Below, in pieces: positions 46,650-59,255 of a stretch of 64,000 nucleotides of DNA. Source of the DNA: Loripinus fragilis. Its lineage: Eukaryota > Mollusca > Bivalvia > Lucinida > Lucinidae. The position numbers were made by a program, and so were the translations under genes. Numbering within the stretch: the stretch's first letter is position 1; every line of letters begins with the position of its first letter. The notes under the pieces were generated by a model. That model did no database searches and had not been told where the DNA came from. It saw only the letters and a program-made list of their open reading frames with translations. The stretch is taken from the NCBI GenBank assembly GCA_964019695.1, contig OZ026525.1:66434253-66498252 (forward strand). The letters are read 5' to 3'.

Positions 46650-46835
46650 TTTTTTTGTCATCTGCTGACTTTTTTTTTCAAAATTAACTTTTTCAAAGCA
46701 TCTTTCAGAAACACTATCAGAGTGTCAAAAGGTCTGTATCCAGATCAGGACCGACGTTCTATAGGTACTAATATGGGTACAAACTGTTGCAAAGGTTATC
46801 AGCAAACAACAAAAGTCGCCACTGACAGGAAAAGA
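46650..46835 (+). repeat. Dispersed repeat R7, copy 2
   Basis: See copy 1 at 45650; diverged, with 'cagagtgtcaaaaggtctgt' and 'atccagatcaggaccg'. Confidence 0.6.
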
Positions 46836-47685
46836 GTGCGGAAACCTTGGAAATAATGAAAATAAAAGCGACTAAACATAAATGAAAGATGGAAAGTCCA
46901 CCACGAGATGACGTAAAGTATAAAAACAAAAAAGATGCTATTTGACAATTATATAAAAAATAGGCTTTTGACAAGTTTCGATCCAGGTAGGCTTGATCTG
47001 TAAGTTGCCACCTAACCACTTGGCTATCAGACCATTTGCATTAATGAATCGACATTATCTTTATATTCCTGTTAAAAGCATGACCAAGGTCGGAGTACCT
47101 CACGAAAATGCACGAATATCACGAAGATTTTGGCGAAAATTAATCAGTCTCATGTCGATTTGGGCAAACTATACAATGTACATATTGGTTTTGAAATTGT
47201 ATGTATTAAAATTATTTTGTATGCGTTTCTGGAGAAGACTTGAATAATAGTATTGAAACGTTCTCGTCTACCTTAGCATGTACAAACGGTCCTAGTAGCG
47301 ACGTCAGTAGCGAAAGAGTAGTCAGTCAGTATTGACAGACTGTAATATAGGGATCGTGAACTCAAGTACCCGGTCTGACCACATACTTTCAAAGAAATCA
47401 AACCATTCTCTCCTTATTGTTGATTCAAGAAGTGCAGTTACTGATGGAAACTGTTATGCACATAATATTGGATAACGATTAAGAGCAACCAATTCAGGAA
47501 CAGTGTATGATAACTAACAATAGTTTATTGAAAGTGACGTTCATTCCAAAATGAAATAACTATTTGTCCCTTCAGTGCTCTACAATTGCACAAGTTTTAA
47601 GAAAAAATTGGTATCCTTATTTTGGATATCATTCTCATTTATTAGAAACCTATTTGATGAACATATGACCATGCATTGTAAATGA
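46836..47685. other. Mostly featureless; eroded S1 SINE at 47345-47470
   Basis: 'gtgaactcaagtacccggtc', 'cacatactttcaaagaaatc' and 'ttgattcaagaagtgcagtt' match parts of the S1 body. The rest carries nothing recognisable. Confidence 0.4.
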
Positions 47686-47689
47686 CTTA

Positions 47690-47860
47690 AGCCCCCGTTA
47701 CACATTCACGATTTTTGTCACCGTAGAGCTACGATTCACCCCGATTTATCAAATAGTGATACATTGGTATGATTCGTAATAGACATTTTTCAGTTGCACC
47801 TTACATTACGATTTGTCCGTCAACGGAGACTTACTTTGGACTTTATTTAAGAGGGGCGAT
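47690..47860. repeat. End fragment of repeat R5
   Basis: Begins 'aagcccccgttacacattca', matching the reverse complement of the right end of 54120-54665, and carries 'gtagagctacgattcacccc'. Confidence 0.65.
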
Positions 47861-48870
47861 GTCAGCAGTAACTGAAATCTATCTTTTTTGTCTTCTACTA
47901 AATATTATATTTTTTTGCCCTGATATCTTTTTTTTACCTTAAAAAACAGTGCATACACTGATGAAATACCGCGTGATGTCATTTCACCAGTTTGCAAGTG
48001 TAAAAAAAAATGTACCGAAAAATATATTTCAAAATTGAAATGCAGCCGAATATCTTTTTTTTAAAAGTTATATCTTGTTCCATACACGTATGCATTCACT
48101 TGTTGTAACTTGCGAGTAGGTAAATTCGATTTGTCTGCGTCCAATATGATTATTTTTTGGCGTCATTATTTCATCAAGCTCAGGTTAATGGACAGTGGAA
48201 ACGCATAAGACGTTCACAACTTGTGCAAGCCAATATAGCTGGAACACAGTAATTGAAAATCATTCGAATGCAAAGGAGATATGAAGCTGACATGGAATTC
48301 AAGCATGAACGTTCGTATCTTGTTTTGATCATTCATGTACCGAACTACTCGGCAATTTGGGTTCCCCCTTAACCCTTAAGAGGACTTGAATTTATGCACT
48401 TCTCATTCTTAACCTGAGGACAGCGGGGACTTTGACTTTTATTAAAACCATGGCAGTTTTCTTCACCGTCTGTCATGTTTTACTTTATACTGCCATATTT
48501 GCCTACTAGTGGACTAGTACAAATAAGGATTGACTAACGACTAAGACTAAAGTTTATGACTAAGGAATGGTGGCGGGTTCAACTTATACTTAACAACATT
48601 TTAAAACACAACAAATTTGCTACATCGCCAGCTTCTGCTCGTGTAAATAAGAGCCCAAACCTCAGTATAATTAGTTCCAGTGAATTTCTTGAATAATTTT
48701 CATGTTTATTTGTAATTTTGATTGAAACAAATATTAATAGAAGCTAGATCCGCCTCGCTTAGAAAATTATTCATGCGCATACAATGACGTATGTTCACTG
48801 TTATGAATAGTTGTACTCGTCTAAAGTTACAAACATGTTCAAAATAAGAAAACGAAAAAAGAGATATACA
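47861..48870. other. No recognisable feature
   Basis: No supported frame, RNA gene or repeat match. Confidence 0.35.
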
Positions 48871-48876
48871 ATACAG

Positions 48877-48946
48877 CAGACTGTGGTCTAGTGGTTAGAA
48901 CAGCTGACTCATATACGTGTGGTCGCTGGTTCGATTCCTACCTAAC
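48877..48946 (+). pseudogene. tRNA-like sequence (decayed tRNA or SINE head)
   Basis: Contains an A-box-like 'tggtctagtggttagaa' with a D-arm 'tcta/taga' pairing, and a B-box-like 'ggttcgattcc' at normal spacing. The acceptor and T stems do not pair well, so it is not called a functional tRNA. Confidence 0.5.
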
Positions 48947-48969
48947 ATATATTTTTTTCAAGTTTTTGT

Positions 48970-49152
48970 TTGTTTGTTTATGGAGCTTTACGTCCGCGTC
49001 AACAAATTTTCAGTAATGTCGGGACGATTTCCTCTTTTCATAGGTTGAACCAGTTGTAAGCAGTGGATAGGGTGTGTAATAGTGACTGCGCTGGCGGTGA
49101 GTCTCGAACTGGCATTAGCCTTTCGATCCCCAGTCTAACGCTCAAGTGGCTT
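48970..49152 (-). mobile_element. S2 SINE, reverse orientation
   Basis: 'gagctttacgtccgcgtcaa', 'ggttgaaccagttgtaagca' and 'ggtgagtctcgaactggc' give the S2 body and B box on the minus strand. Confidence 0.65.
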
Positions 49153-49309
49153 TTTTTATTTTTTATTCGTTCTTTCACTGGGACTGTAGAATGTGCCAAT
49201 GTACATGTAGTCCCAAAATAATGTTTTATATGATATCACATAATAACATTATATAGTTTTAGAAACACTTTGAGATGTCGAAAAGACCTGTTTTTCACCA
49301 CACACTGGT

Positions 49310-49450
49310 GGGACCGCTGGTGCAATCTTCAATGTGCTTGGCTGCCAATTTAGAGACCCCGTTTTGGTAGAAATTCGTTCTAAAAATAGTTTCTATGGTC
49401 ATCCTTTCCACTCCAATGTCTCAATTAGAGCAACGAAATAGTGGGCACTC
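49310..49450 (+). repeat. Eroded S1-like SINE fragment
   Basis: 'gggaccgctggtgcaatc', 'atagtttctatggtcatcc' and 'ccactccaatgtctc' resemble S1. Heavily diverged. Confidence 0.4.
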
Positions 49451-49737
49451 AATATTGATGAAGTATGGAACAGTGTAGATCGCTTAATCCATTTATGCCT
49501 ACTGGAGTCTTCAATCCATTTAAACGGACTGGTCGATCTGTAACTATAGGGTCTTTAGTTTTGCTTTATCACTTTACAGAAATTGTTGTATCATTTAAGC
49601 AAACAGCGTAGACCTTATCAGACATTATTTCATTCACCATCTGCCTTTTGTCTATGTTGGATCTGCACTGTTTGTCAAATTCCTTTATACAATGTATGGG
49701 TGCTAGGCATTATTGGGCTTTTAAAATGATGTCGAAC

Positions 49738-49912
49738 TGTCTTTTTTGTCTGCGCTGATGGTTTACTCATCAGTCAACAATCTTTCAGTCATATCAGGAC
49801 ATTTCATAAATTTTTTGGGTTAAACCAGTTCTAAGCAGAACATATAAAGTGTCTTCCTAAAGGACACAACACATTGGCCCTGTTGAGTCTCGAGCAAGTG
49901 GCCATTCAGATA
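49738..49912 (-). mobile_element. S2 SINE, reverse orientation, diverged
   Basis: 'cagtcaacaatctttcagtc', 'gggttaaaccagttctaagc' and 'gttgagtctcgagcaagtgg' follow the S2 body. Confidence 0.6.
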
Positions 49913-49919
49913 CTACTCT

Positions 49920-50761
49920 TGGTTATATCGGCGATCTGCATTTAAAACTATTCAACTTATGAAAAGTCCCTAGGGAAACGTATACCACCTGACTCGACCA
50001 AAACCCAGAGGGTAGTGCATTTGAGCTTTAACCTACAAACGTCTCCGCAATAACATCTTCAGCCAAAACCCCAAATCAAGCTGAAACCGTCCAAATAAGC
50101 ACTCAGGCGGCAACACCCATATGGATGGGAACCCAACTAGCCCAGACATGCACCCTCTTTGATAAATGATTGCCAGGCTGTTATAAAGGCAATAGAAATA
50201 AGGTTAGAGAAACCTGTTTCTGTATTCCCTGCAGCTCTGAACAGCTGAGATCCCACTACACCAACACGAATCTGGCTGTAGAAGAGCTCACATGCAGTCT
50301 TCCCCGCACCGTCACACCTTTCATCACTGCGTCTCACATGAGGGAGTCAAAACAGTCCTTGCACACCCGAAATCTGGGCCCAAACAGTGCATTTTATACA
50401 ATAGCCCTGGTATCCATTGGACAAGTCAAGTTTAATCGAAGGAAACCCAGTGCACGCACCAACACAAACGCCGATACTATTTTTTATATGCCAGGCGAAG
50501 TGATGTAGTTGTAAATGCTTTTCGTTAATATGCTGGGTATGGAGATGCAAACAAACACGTGAGTGCGTGTGTTTGTTGGTAGGGGAAGGGGAGGGGTTTG
50601 GGATTGAGAACCCATACTTAGATTGACCTTAGCAGTCGCTAAGAGTTATCGAAATATCGGTTATAGACTTCCTTTCGACTACGGTTATCTGGCTTCTTCA
50701 GTTTGTCAGATGCGGCTTTAAGCCATGACACTGGCTCCATTTGACCTAAGCTGTTGACGGA

Positions 50762-50765
<4 letters not shown>
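49920..50765. other. No recognisable feature
   Basis: Slightly more GC-rich than its surroundings. Overlapping open frames at 50137-50337 (-), 50170-50508 (+) and 50347-50550 (-) lack domains and splice support. Confidence 0.35.
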
Positions 50766-50767
<2 letters not shown>

Positions 50768-50798
<31 letters not shown>

Positions 50799-50826
50799 GC
50801 ACACACGCACGCACGCACGCACGCAC
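50768..50826. repeat. (CA)n/(CG)n-type microsatellite
   Basis: CA dinucleotides grading into GCAC tetranucleotides. Confidence 0.95.
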
Positions 50827-50829
50827 GCC

Positions 50830-51830
50830 ACTGGGTGTGGGGTCACTTACATCTGGAGAGATTACCCTAAACATTTCATTAAAATGCAGTATCTTGTGGT
50901 CTATGATTGCATCATTTCCTGGTCATACTTTTTGACCACACACATGACATTTCGAACACACCTTGCTCTCATGTTTCCTTTTGTAGAACACTATCCTTTA
51001 ATAATAGTTGTTCGTTTAAATCCCTATCAGTATGTATATAAGTGGTCCAAATATTGTCCGTCATGAGGCTCAAACCCGTTACCACAAGCCTACGAGTCAT
51101 GTTTGCTAGCCGCTACACTATAAAGGTTGTGGCACTTAGCTGTCGCTTCTTTGGGTTTAGATTCATTTTCCCCTTCAGTACAATTAGTTACACAGTGTAC
51201 ACTATTATACACAGTGAGTTTGGTTTTTAGTCATTAATCGATAGTCGTTAGTTTCATCCTTATTTGTATTAGTCTAGTTGTATATCAAATGCAGCACATT
51301 TTCTCTGCACTTAGGGGATAGTGTCAGGGGATAGTGTGCATGGTTAAAACCGACTGGTATAGTATACTTATTGGGAGAGAGCTCACTTGAAGCAGAAAGC
51401 TGATGCTTGAGATATAAGTATCAGGCGCGTTCCTGGGGCATTTTATAGAGTTCCAACTCTGACTAGTCACCCTATATGAAGCCAGGGGTTTGACCCTTTT
51501 GCAGAAAATGGTTTTAGAGCATTTCGCATGGCTAAAATGAGCTGTGAAGACACGCAGCATAAACACAATAAACTTCCAAAAATCAAATTGAATAGCCAAA
51601 ACCCTATACTTGCATCGTCAAGTTATACGCACATGCGTATTTTCGTAAGTACACCCCTGAGTATGCAAAAAGCTTCCGCCAACGCAGTCACACAGGGTGC
51701 CGTAATGAAGAGACATCTACACCGACAGTTTTCGTTTTGTCGCCTTGACCTGTGCTACACTATTCAATTGGCGTCATCATTAAACTAAAACCATGACGCA
51801 TACTGGGAAATTACTGCTGTTAAGTTAAAT
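50830..51830. other. No recognisable feature
   Basis: Short frames on both strands, none supported. No repeat matches noted. Confidence 0.35.
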
Positions 51831-51831
51831 C

Positions 51832-52046
51832 AGTGGCGGATCCAGAGGGGGTTCGGGGGGTTCCCTCCCCCCCCCCCCCCCCCCCCGTTTTTTAAATATC
51901 CTATGGAGATGAAATAATTTGCTCTCAGTGAGACCAAATTATTTCATTTTCGTAGGATGTTTAAGAAAAATGAGATAAAATCAGAAAAGCGAACCAGGTG
52001 CCTTCATACGAACACCCTTTCCAGAAATTGTTGATCCGCCCCTCTA
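51832..52046. mobile_element. ~215-bp MITE-like foldback with 'ggcggatc' ends
   Basis: Left 'cagtggcggatccagagg' and right 'ttgatccgcccctc' are inverted. An inner stem 'atgaaataattt' pairs with 'aaattatttcat' at 51909-51949. 'taaat' borders both ends. A homopolymer of 20 C lies at 51867-51886. Ends reading CAGTGGCGGATC are known from animal hAT-like elements (recalled), but the class is uncertain. Confidence 0.6.
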
Positions 52047-52049
52047 AAT

Positions 52050-53258
52050 ACACCAAAAGTGAATATAGTCTAACTCAGGCGATTCTAATAATTCAAGTGT
52101 CATTATACTCGTAACTATTTTTCCACTAGTGTCGACTGTTGTCATCTATTGATCAGCCACATTTGCAAACAATTTGGAACAAGATCAGGCCCAACAAAAT
52201 ATCATGCTTCATCCAAATCCAAACTGTTTAGCACTGTCATGGTTTTCCCCAAGGATATTTTAATGAGTTAATTTAAATATAAAAGAAACTGCAGACAATG
52301 TATAGGCATGCAAAATTACCCAGCATGCATATAGATAATTGTTGAGTCGATTTGAGTGAACTTTATTTGATATTGACTGTCCATGGTAGTGATCATAAAA
52401 AATCAAAATGCATCAAATATCATAAATGACTACAGGAGGGACAGGCAGGCAGGCAGAAGGGCTAAATCACGTATGTGATTAAGCTGCATCCTATCATATC
52501 TAGCTCCTTATCTTCAACACACTGAAGGAGTTCACCAAATTATTATTATTATTATTAATCATTATTTCCCACCTCCCGAAGAATGCTCAAACTGCTTAAT
52601 TAAATTGGGATTAGTTGAGCACCCTTAGAAATTCAGAAGGAGTAAAATACACAAAGACAATAAAGTATAGCTTTTTACCTCATGGTATTTATTTGGTGAA
52701 GTGGGTTGGGGTGGTACCACAGTTTTTTCATGACTTGACTAAGCGGTTTAACAGTACTTCATGCACATACCTACGCTAGAAACTGACAACAACCTTTCTT
52801 GTACCAGCAGAGCTCAGTTTTGATTGATAAAAATTTCCTAGGAGTAGAGCTCTAATGAAACCTTGATATAATGTAGCTCAATGCAAGGGTAGAGTGTGTG
52901 TCTTCTGGCAAACTATTTGCTACCATGCTGCTGCATATACCATATTGTGAAAAGTTTATTGTTGGCCATCGCCCCACCGCTAGGTCCACACAAAGGGCTG
53001 GACCCAGGCCTACAAACTAAAATTTTGCTTGATATGTTTCAATATCTATTGCACCTCTGCCTGCATATTGAAAATAGGTAAACAATAATTGCAACCTGAC
53101 TTAGTTATTGCGAAATTATTTCATGGTCAAATTCCATAACAGTATGGTCAAGGGCATTTCCAGCTCATACTCACTAACTATCCAATGATGTAAATCATGT
53201 TTCAAGGTCACCAGTCTTGTGGTTCATGTAAAGAAGGTATGAGGGTATTTACTACCTA
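52050..53258. other. No gene; fragments of dispersed repeats
   Basis: A short (ATT)n tract near 52540-52556 and a fragment with 'aacaagatcaggcccaac' near 52181. Nothing further. Confidence 0.35.
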
Positions 53259-53261
53259 AAA

Positions 53262-53600
53262 ATAGTAAGTGATCAGGAAATACCACAATCACAAACAGCA
53301 GACAAACCCATGGCACTGCGAGGATGAGCCACACGTTCATCAAGAAGCAACAGTGAGACAAACTAAGCATAGCAACCAGCTTTTTTTCCCCATCAAGATG
53401 ATTGCAAAACTAGAATGGACATAAAGTTACGTACAACAAAAACATAGAACAATTACAGACTCGCACAATGGAGGTAACAAGAAACAAAAAGTCAACAACA
53501 ACAGAACAACCACCTTAGGAGGGACAGCAGCCTAAGCCACTGGGGGCCTTAAATGCATTTTACTGGTTCCAAATCTTCGCCCTAGATCCTGCTGTTGTTG
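53262..53600 (+). repeat. R1 copy
   Basis: From 'aatagtaagtgatcaggaaa' to 'cttcgccctagatcctgctg'. Close to 34025-34375. Confidence 0.75.
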
Positions 53601-53776
53601 AAGTACAAGAAATGTCCAGCTCGCATGAGTCCTCTTGCACGAAAGGTCCAATCAAGCATCCAAATAAGAGTGTGCAAATGAAAGTTAATCTCCTTTATTT
53701 CTGCAGTCAGACTCAATAGATTGAATATAATTTCGGTTTCTAGTGCAGAAGTGGAGGTTGAATTCTTTCTCTCTAT

Positions 53777-54127
53777 CAGAGTCAAACCGTTGCATGAGTT
53801 GCAGTCTGTTCTGGATTTATCATGTTTACTTCCATCATAATATTAGTCCAAAGTGCATTTTAATATAATCAGCAGACATAACAAGCATGCAACATTTTCA
53901 CGACTACAATACATCAGCACTATAAAAGAAAATATTAGTTAGCTGAAGATGACTTTATTAAAGCACTTCATATGATTTCCTAACAAGAAATTAACCGAGT
54001 CGCAAATTACAACTAATGAAGCTGTTAAACGTTTCTGAATTACACTGCTGAGATAGCCCCTCTTGAATAACGTAAGTCTAAGGTGTGCTACACCTTACAA
54101 ATTCTAAGGTCCGCGGTAACTGAAAAA
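53777..54127. repeat. Segmental duplicate block, copy 2 (matches 1-420)
   Basis: Same orientation as the window start. It lacks the 62-bp tandem duplication found there. Confidence 0.8.
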
Positions 54128-54667
54128 TGGCTATTAGCACCGTAGAGAAAAATACGTGAATCATAGTAGTACCTTAGTGATTCGTGGTTATTCGGGAACC
54201 TTCAAGACGACGCTAAGACAATTTTAAACCGTTAAAATTGTTGGGGTGAGTCGTGTTGGATGTGGGCGTGGCCTAAATCGTAGCTCTACCGTAGCGAAAT
54301 CGAGATAATTCCTAGTACATGTAGTATGTTAGATGTATTCGTGGTCATTCGTGGGCTTTGAGGTGAATCAAGGTATCAACTGACACCACGATTCACCCCG
54401 ATTCCTCAAGAAAATTGCACGACTGCCCTACAGTTATGTCTTGGCGCCACCGTAGTAGTACTGTAATACATGTAGCACCGTAATAACACCGCCATGAATC
54501 GTCGTGGATTCGAAGAGACGCCGTAGGAACATCAAGAGATACCGTTACGGTAGTGATTTCTGAATTTTCTGTTTTATCTATCTCTATGTTACAGTATATG
54601 TCACATTGGAACGAATCGTAGCGAATCGCAGCCAGAATCGTGATTGTGTAACTGGGGCTTATGATTT
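54128..54667. repeat. Repeat R5
   Basis: Ends 'gtgattgtgtaactggggct', the inverse of the 47690 fragment. The interior holds many short variants of 'attcgtgg', 'gaatcgta' and 'caccgtag'. The unit boundaries are too decayed to define. Confidence 0.6.
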
Positions 54668-54973
54668 AAAGAATATTTCGCAGTAATAAAGTATCTAAGT
54701 GTATTTTTCAGTTTGTGGGTAGAACATATGCCCTAAAATGCCTTCTGCGTTCAATGCAATAGTGTTCTATCTTTTCTACAGCTTAATATTCTGTCTATTG
54801 AGTCAATTTGTATAATATACTGACGGACTTTATAAACGCAATCCAACCTTCTCTTTATATCTTTCAAAAGACAGTTGAACATGTATATTAAATTTCTTTG
54901 CTTCGGTAATGTCGTTATTAGTTGGCTTCTTCAGCAATCATTTAAGTTTTAATTGTACAACTAAACTAAAAAA

Positions 54974-55700
54974 CGTATGGTACTTGATTGAAACGATTTC
55001 TGATCTTTGCCTTCGTCTTTACTTTCAATGACGATACTGATTTAAAAATTTAATCGGTTGGTCAGTGTCTGATGTTTGTCTAAGGCTGAGCCAACCGTGA
55101 GAGGGGCACATACTTTCACCTGTAAATGACATCAGCCTTTCTTGAATCAGTGGAAAGAAGAAATAGGTCTAAATATTTCTCATGATCAATCTCCATGTAT
55201 GGGGCCAGGATCAACAATCAGACTCACTACCAATTGTGCTACGGCGCCCATCAGTGTGTGTGTGCGTGTGTGTGGATGTGTGTGTGTATGTGTGTGTGTG
55301 TTTGTGTGTGTGCGTGTGTGTGTGTGTCACAAATTGGCCTGGGGTCTGTGTTTGTGGCATTTCCTGGTCATAGTACTCTTTCCGTTTGAAGATACTCACT
55401 TGTAAGCTACCTTGTAGATATACCCTACTCCGTTATTGAGCGTTATAAGAGCTTTTTACAGCAGGATATATGGTAATGGAAATACAAACACATGCTTTGT
55501 GTGTACATCTTTTATTGAAGACAAGTTAATTCCAATGGTCACCATTCGTGAAGCTTTGAATTCCCTTTGATCTAAGTGTATAATATAAAAGAATATTTAG
55601 GAAGACGAATTCTAACGTGCATGCATGTTAATAAGCGCTTTTATATAGAACGATGTTTAGTATTTCAAACATCGCTCTCTGGAAAGAATTCTTAACACGA
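54974..55700 (+). repeat. Segmental duplication A, copy 2
   Basis: Partner of 22876-23818: PLE 3' tip, reversed S1 SINE (55090-55252), GT tract (55253-55327) and unique flanking DNA. Lacks the R6 insertion. Confidence 0.85.
55253..55327. repeat. Interrupted (GT)n microsatellite
   Basis: GT dinucleotides with C, A and T interruptions; duplicate of the pure tract at 23163-23217. All the open frames over it are artefacts. Confidence 0.9.
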
Positions 55701-55805
55701 GAAATATTGGGAGATGCGCTTATCTAAATAGGAACTAAACATTCTGAGCGATGAAACGGTGCCCTTATGTGTAAATTAATGGTTTTATAGTTGGGGTGAC
55801 TTTAA

Positions 55806-56155
55806 AAATAGTAAGTGAGTATGATCAGGAAATACCACAATCACAAACTGCAGACAACCCCGTGGCACCGCGAGGAAGAGCCGTTCAACCATCACGAGAC
55901 ACGAGGAAGACAAATTAAGCAAAGCAATCAGCTCTCTCTCTTCCTCATCAAGATGATTGCAATACTAGAATGGACATAAAGTAACGTACAACAATACATA
56001 GAACAATTATAGACTCCCACAACGGGAGTAACAATAAACAAAAAGTCAACAACAACAGAACCACCGCCTTAGAACGGACAGCAGCCTAAGCCACCGGGGG
56101 CTTAAATGCATTTTACTGGTATCAAATCTTCGCCCTAAATTCTGCTGTTGTTGAA
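55806..56155 (+). repeat. R1 repeat, near-complete copy
   Basis: Runs from 'agtaagtgagtatgatcagg' to 'cttcgccctaaattctgctg'. It sits in the interval that separates duplication segments A and B in this copy. Confidence 0.75.
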
Positions 56156-57842
56156 GTACAAGTACTGTTTAGCACGCATGGAGGCCATCTAACTAATGCA
56201 ATGTATCATCATGGAAAAACACTCTAATCAAATTACTACACCATGATGAAACAAAGAAAAGGGCTCATGACTCACAGATAGTCAGAGCGAAAGAAAACCT
56301 CAAATTTAGCCACGGTGGGTCCAGCTACAGATAAGCATCAGACACCAACCTCAAACGAATACAAATGTTACATGTAAAACTAATTAAATGTTTCGTGTGC
56401 AAAGTCGAAGGCTCAGACAGGCCTCCAGCTACGTGTGCATGATTGAAAAATATTTCCTTATTTCGTTATTTCTGAATCAAACCATATGTTGTGGGTACTC
56501 AAAATTACCGTCTCGGTGAGGCGATTCCTTTGAGCACCATAAACATGTGTTTAAACTGATAGGTAAGAAAATAATTGCAATTTTACTGTATTTTGCCTAT
56601 CTGGACCCATACACAGATCAGAGTCTTTGCTATCTGCTAGAAGAAATTGTGCGTCCTAAGCACACATACAAGGACCTCGGACAGTCTTCTATTCAATCTG
56701 CCCAAATTTTGACAGCCTGTTGCTAGGAACATGCATATTTAACAACTATATTTTTGTGCTTTAATAAAACACTGACATTTAGAGTTCCTAGCAAAATAAA
56801 AGTATTTTGAAAATATAGCATGATTATGCCAGGACATTTGGGTTTAGGGGGTGGGGGTATTTTTTGTGACCAAAATATTATTTCACAGAAAGGCAAAGTT
56901 TCGCCGGGTATTCACCTAAATACAGTGAAATATAATGTTCGGGGCATAAAACTTGCGACGAAAGTGATGCGTTTGCATAAAATTCAGGTTGAGAAGATTT
57001 TATAGCTTTTTCTAAATAAGTATGCTGTCCATAACTTTTGACAATTAACTGTTGTGTATGAGTGCAGCCAGTTTGACATGTTCACTCAGGTGTATCATAC
57101 CTTCATACAGTATAAGACATAGTCTAGATAAACACAATTTTTGAGATTAAAATTATAAATATTTTTTAAATCATCAGAGTTTACCTATACTTTGGTGCTT
57201 AAAAGAACCGTCTCAATGACATTTCTATATTATTCTACAATCTATCGAGCAAAACACTTTTGAGTACCCACAACATATGTTTTGGTTGAGAAATAAGATA
57301 ATTAATAACTTGGTACACTATCATAACTAAAGCCCTGATACATGCCATTGTAAATTGATATTTACCTACAGGTTTGTATAAAATAAGTTCCCGATAAGTT
57401 TTTATAAAAAAATGTTTTTGAGCATTTCGACATCGTTCCTCCCGTGACCAATCATGGCGTTTTTATATGATGTGTGAAATGTAAAACTACAACAGTATGC
57501 AAAAGGATTAGTTTGGTCACGGGGGGGGGGGAAGCACTTCAGTAAAACTTTTTCTTTTTTCTATATGTAGAATAGCAAAAACAGGGGTTTCAACCCATAT
57601 TTTTAAATAGGTACTTGTCCAATGTGAAAAACACTTTTGCGGATAATTCGAGAGTTGAGTCTACTATCTTTTTGATGGAAAAACTATCGTTTTCTTTGAA
57701 ACTTTTTTCTGGCCATTTTTATGGGCAATCCTTCATTAAGACTGTCCGAGGTCCTTTGGTTGGTTTTGTTCTATATTATAGGACTTTTTGGTTACTGTAA
57801 AGGCGGCACCTCATGAATGCGTAATAGGACTGGTCGACCTTA
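56156..57842. other. Interval between duplicated segments; R3 fragments only
   Basis: R3 fragments at 56475-56550 ('gtgggtactcaaaattaccg') and 57190-57295 ('aaaagaaccgtctcaatgac' and 'gagtacccacaacatatg'). Short frames at 56820-57005 and 57615-57800 are unsupported. Confidence 0.45.
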
Positions 57843-58438
57843 GACATAGGTAAAAGCTGAAAATGAGGCGTGGTTTTATTCAAAAGTAACTATATCATCT
57901 TGCGCCATTACCTCAGTACAGACGCAAAACACATTATTTAGTTGAAACACACCAGCAAATAACTGCATCTGAAAATGTCTATTTAACATAAGCATAGAGG
58001 CAAACACTGTGGAAACAGATCATACTGATCCTACAGGAGCAGTCTGATCTGGGTCCACACTGTTTGTCTATGAGGCTTCAAATATTTTAGTGGATGACAA
58101 AAACATACATTTTGTGATTATGCGCTTTAAGGGTTAATAAATATGAGTTCAGTGTGTATACCGTTAGGATTTTCATGAAATGCACACACGTTTGCGTGGC
58201 CCAAACAACTTATTAATTCTTCTCCAAATTATTAATAGAACCTGATTTCCCTTGTTTAGCAGATGGAACAGCCGAACCACGCCCAGATATGAATACAATG
58301 TATTAATGTTACCGCCTTTACAGAGAGCAAAAAGTTCTATTATACTCGTTCATACGAAAACATCCATATCAACCACGATTTCTGCAGTGATTCTCCTTAT
58401 GAGTGAGTTCAACTCAAGAGTACACACAGTTCCATTTT

Positions 58439-58475
<37 letters not shown>

Positions 58476-58660
58476 TCCGCTATCGCCGCTGCATGCCTTG
58501 CAGTCGCACATCCGGTCGCCTTGAGAATTTTTCTCTTTCCTGCAATAAGCTATTTCGTCACCAGGGCATGAGTAGTTCTTGCAGATACACTCGTCTGTGC
58601 ATACAAGCCAGCGCGGCGCTCGTTTACCTGAAGCAAACATATATTATTGTATGTAGAATA
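57843..58660. repeat. Segmental duplication B, copy 2 (contains Cys-rich exon)
   Basis: Partner of 23998-24812, same orientation. High identity through non-coding flank and exon indicates a recent duplication. Confidence 0.9.
58437..58627 (-). CDS. Terminal exon, secreted eight-Cys peptide with poly-Asp tail (family copy 3)
   Basis: Minus-strand exon after the same TTGCTTCAG acceptor (58628-58629), same split-codon phase, beginning GKR. It encodes about 62 residues: the framework C-x3-C-x-C-x4-C-x7-C-x10-C-x-C-x2-C, then GDSG and an uninterrupted run of 12 Asp to the stop. Compared with copy 2 the tail is a purer GAT run. Substitutions cluster between the first residues and Cys1, while all eight Cys are kept. 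The AATAAA of copy 2 is altered downstream. The expected first exon lies at higher coordinates and was not found; if the spacing to the 31.6-kb exon were preserved it would fall outside the window. Confidence 0.6.
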
Positions 58661-59255
58661 GCAGTGTATATACCAACAAAATGTGTTCGTTGTTCACTTT
58701 CATAATATTTGGTTTATTCCAACAAAAGAATCATTTCCTTTTCTATACAAGTTTATTAATTCAAAAATATAGCAGAATAAGCCAAATTAGGCCCACGAGT
58801 ACTTAATAATTTAGCCTACAGTCTAAATACAATACAATCTCACAAAAGAAATATTTGTGGTATTTTAACATATACAAATGAATATACAGATATTACATAG
58901 CAAAAAAACTTACCTTTGTATACTGGTGTATATGCTTATACTATTTGTATTACAGCAATTGAATATATATTAGCTGTAATTATAATTACTTTCATATACT
59001 TTTGGTTATTTACTTTGAAAATTTGGTCAACACTAGAAACTAGAAAACTAGCTAACTGACTATAAAAGCATTATTTTAACTCACACGAAAGAGAAAAGGT
59101 GGATAAATAAAAGTGTTGACAACAAAATAAATGCAAACTTTTATAAGGATTTAGTCACTTTTAGAAATAAACAATTTTATTAAAATTTTCGAGATATAGG
59201 TTTAATGTGTATAAATAATGAAAATCTGATTGATAATTAAAAAGAATAAAGCAAT
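58661..59255. other. AT-rich, no recognisable feature
   Basis: A good-looking GTAAGT donor on the minus strand at about 58914 has no convincing coding sequence before it. Nothing else. Confidence 0.35.

Noticed and set aside
48877..48946. Functional tRNA gene
   Set aside because: A and B boxes are present but the acceptor and T stems do not pair; kept only as a tRNA-like remnant.
50170..50508. 112-residue plus-strand frame
   Set aside because: Overlaps equally long frames on the other strand; no domain, splice site or repeat support.
55142..55405. Overlapping Cys/Val-rich frames over the GT tract (also 23047-23280)
   Set aside because: Dinucleotide repeat read in several frames, inside a reversed SINE.
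58681..58725. Possible first exon for the 58.4-kb gene starting at the minus-strand ATG near 58703
   Set aside because: The encoded start is not signal-peptide-like and there is no GT donor in the required phase.
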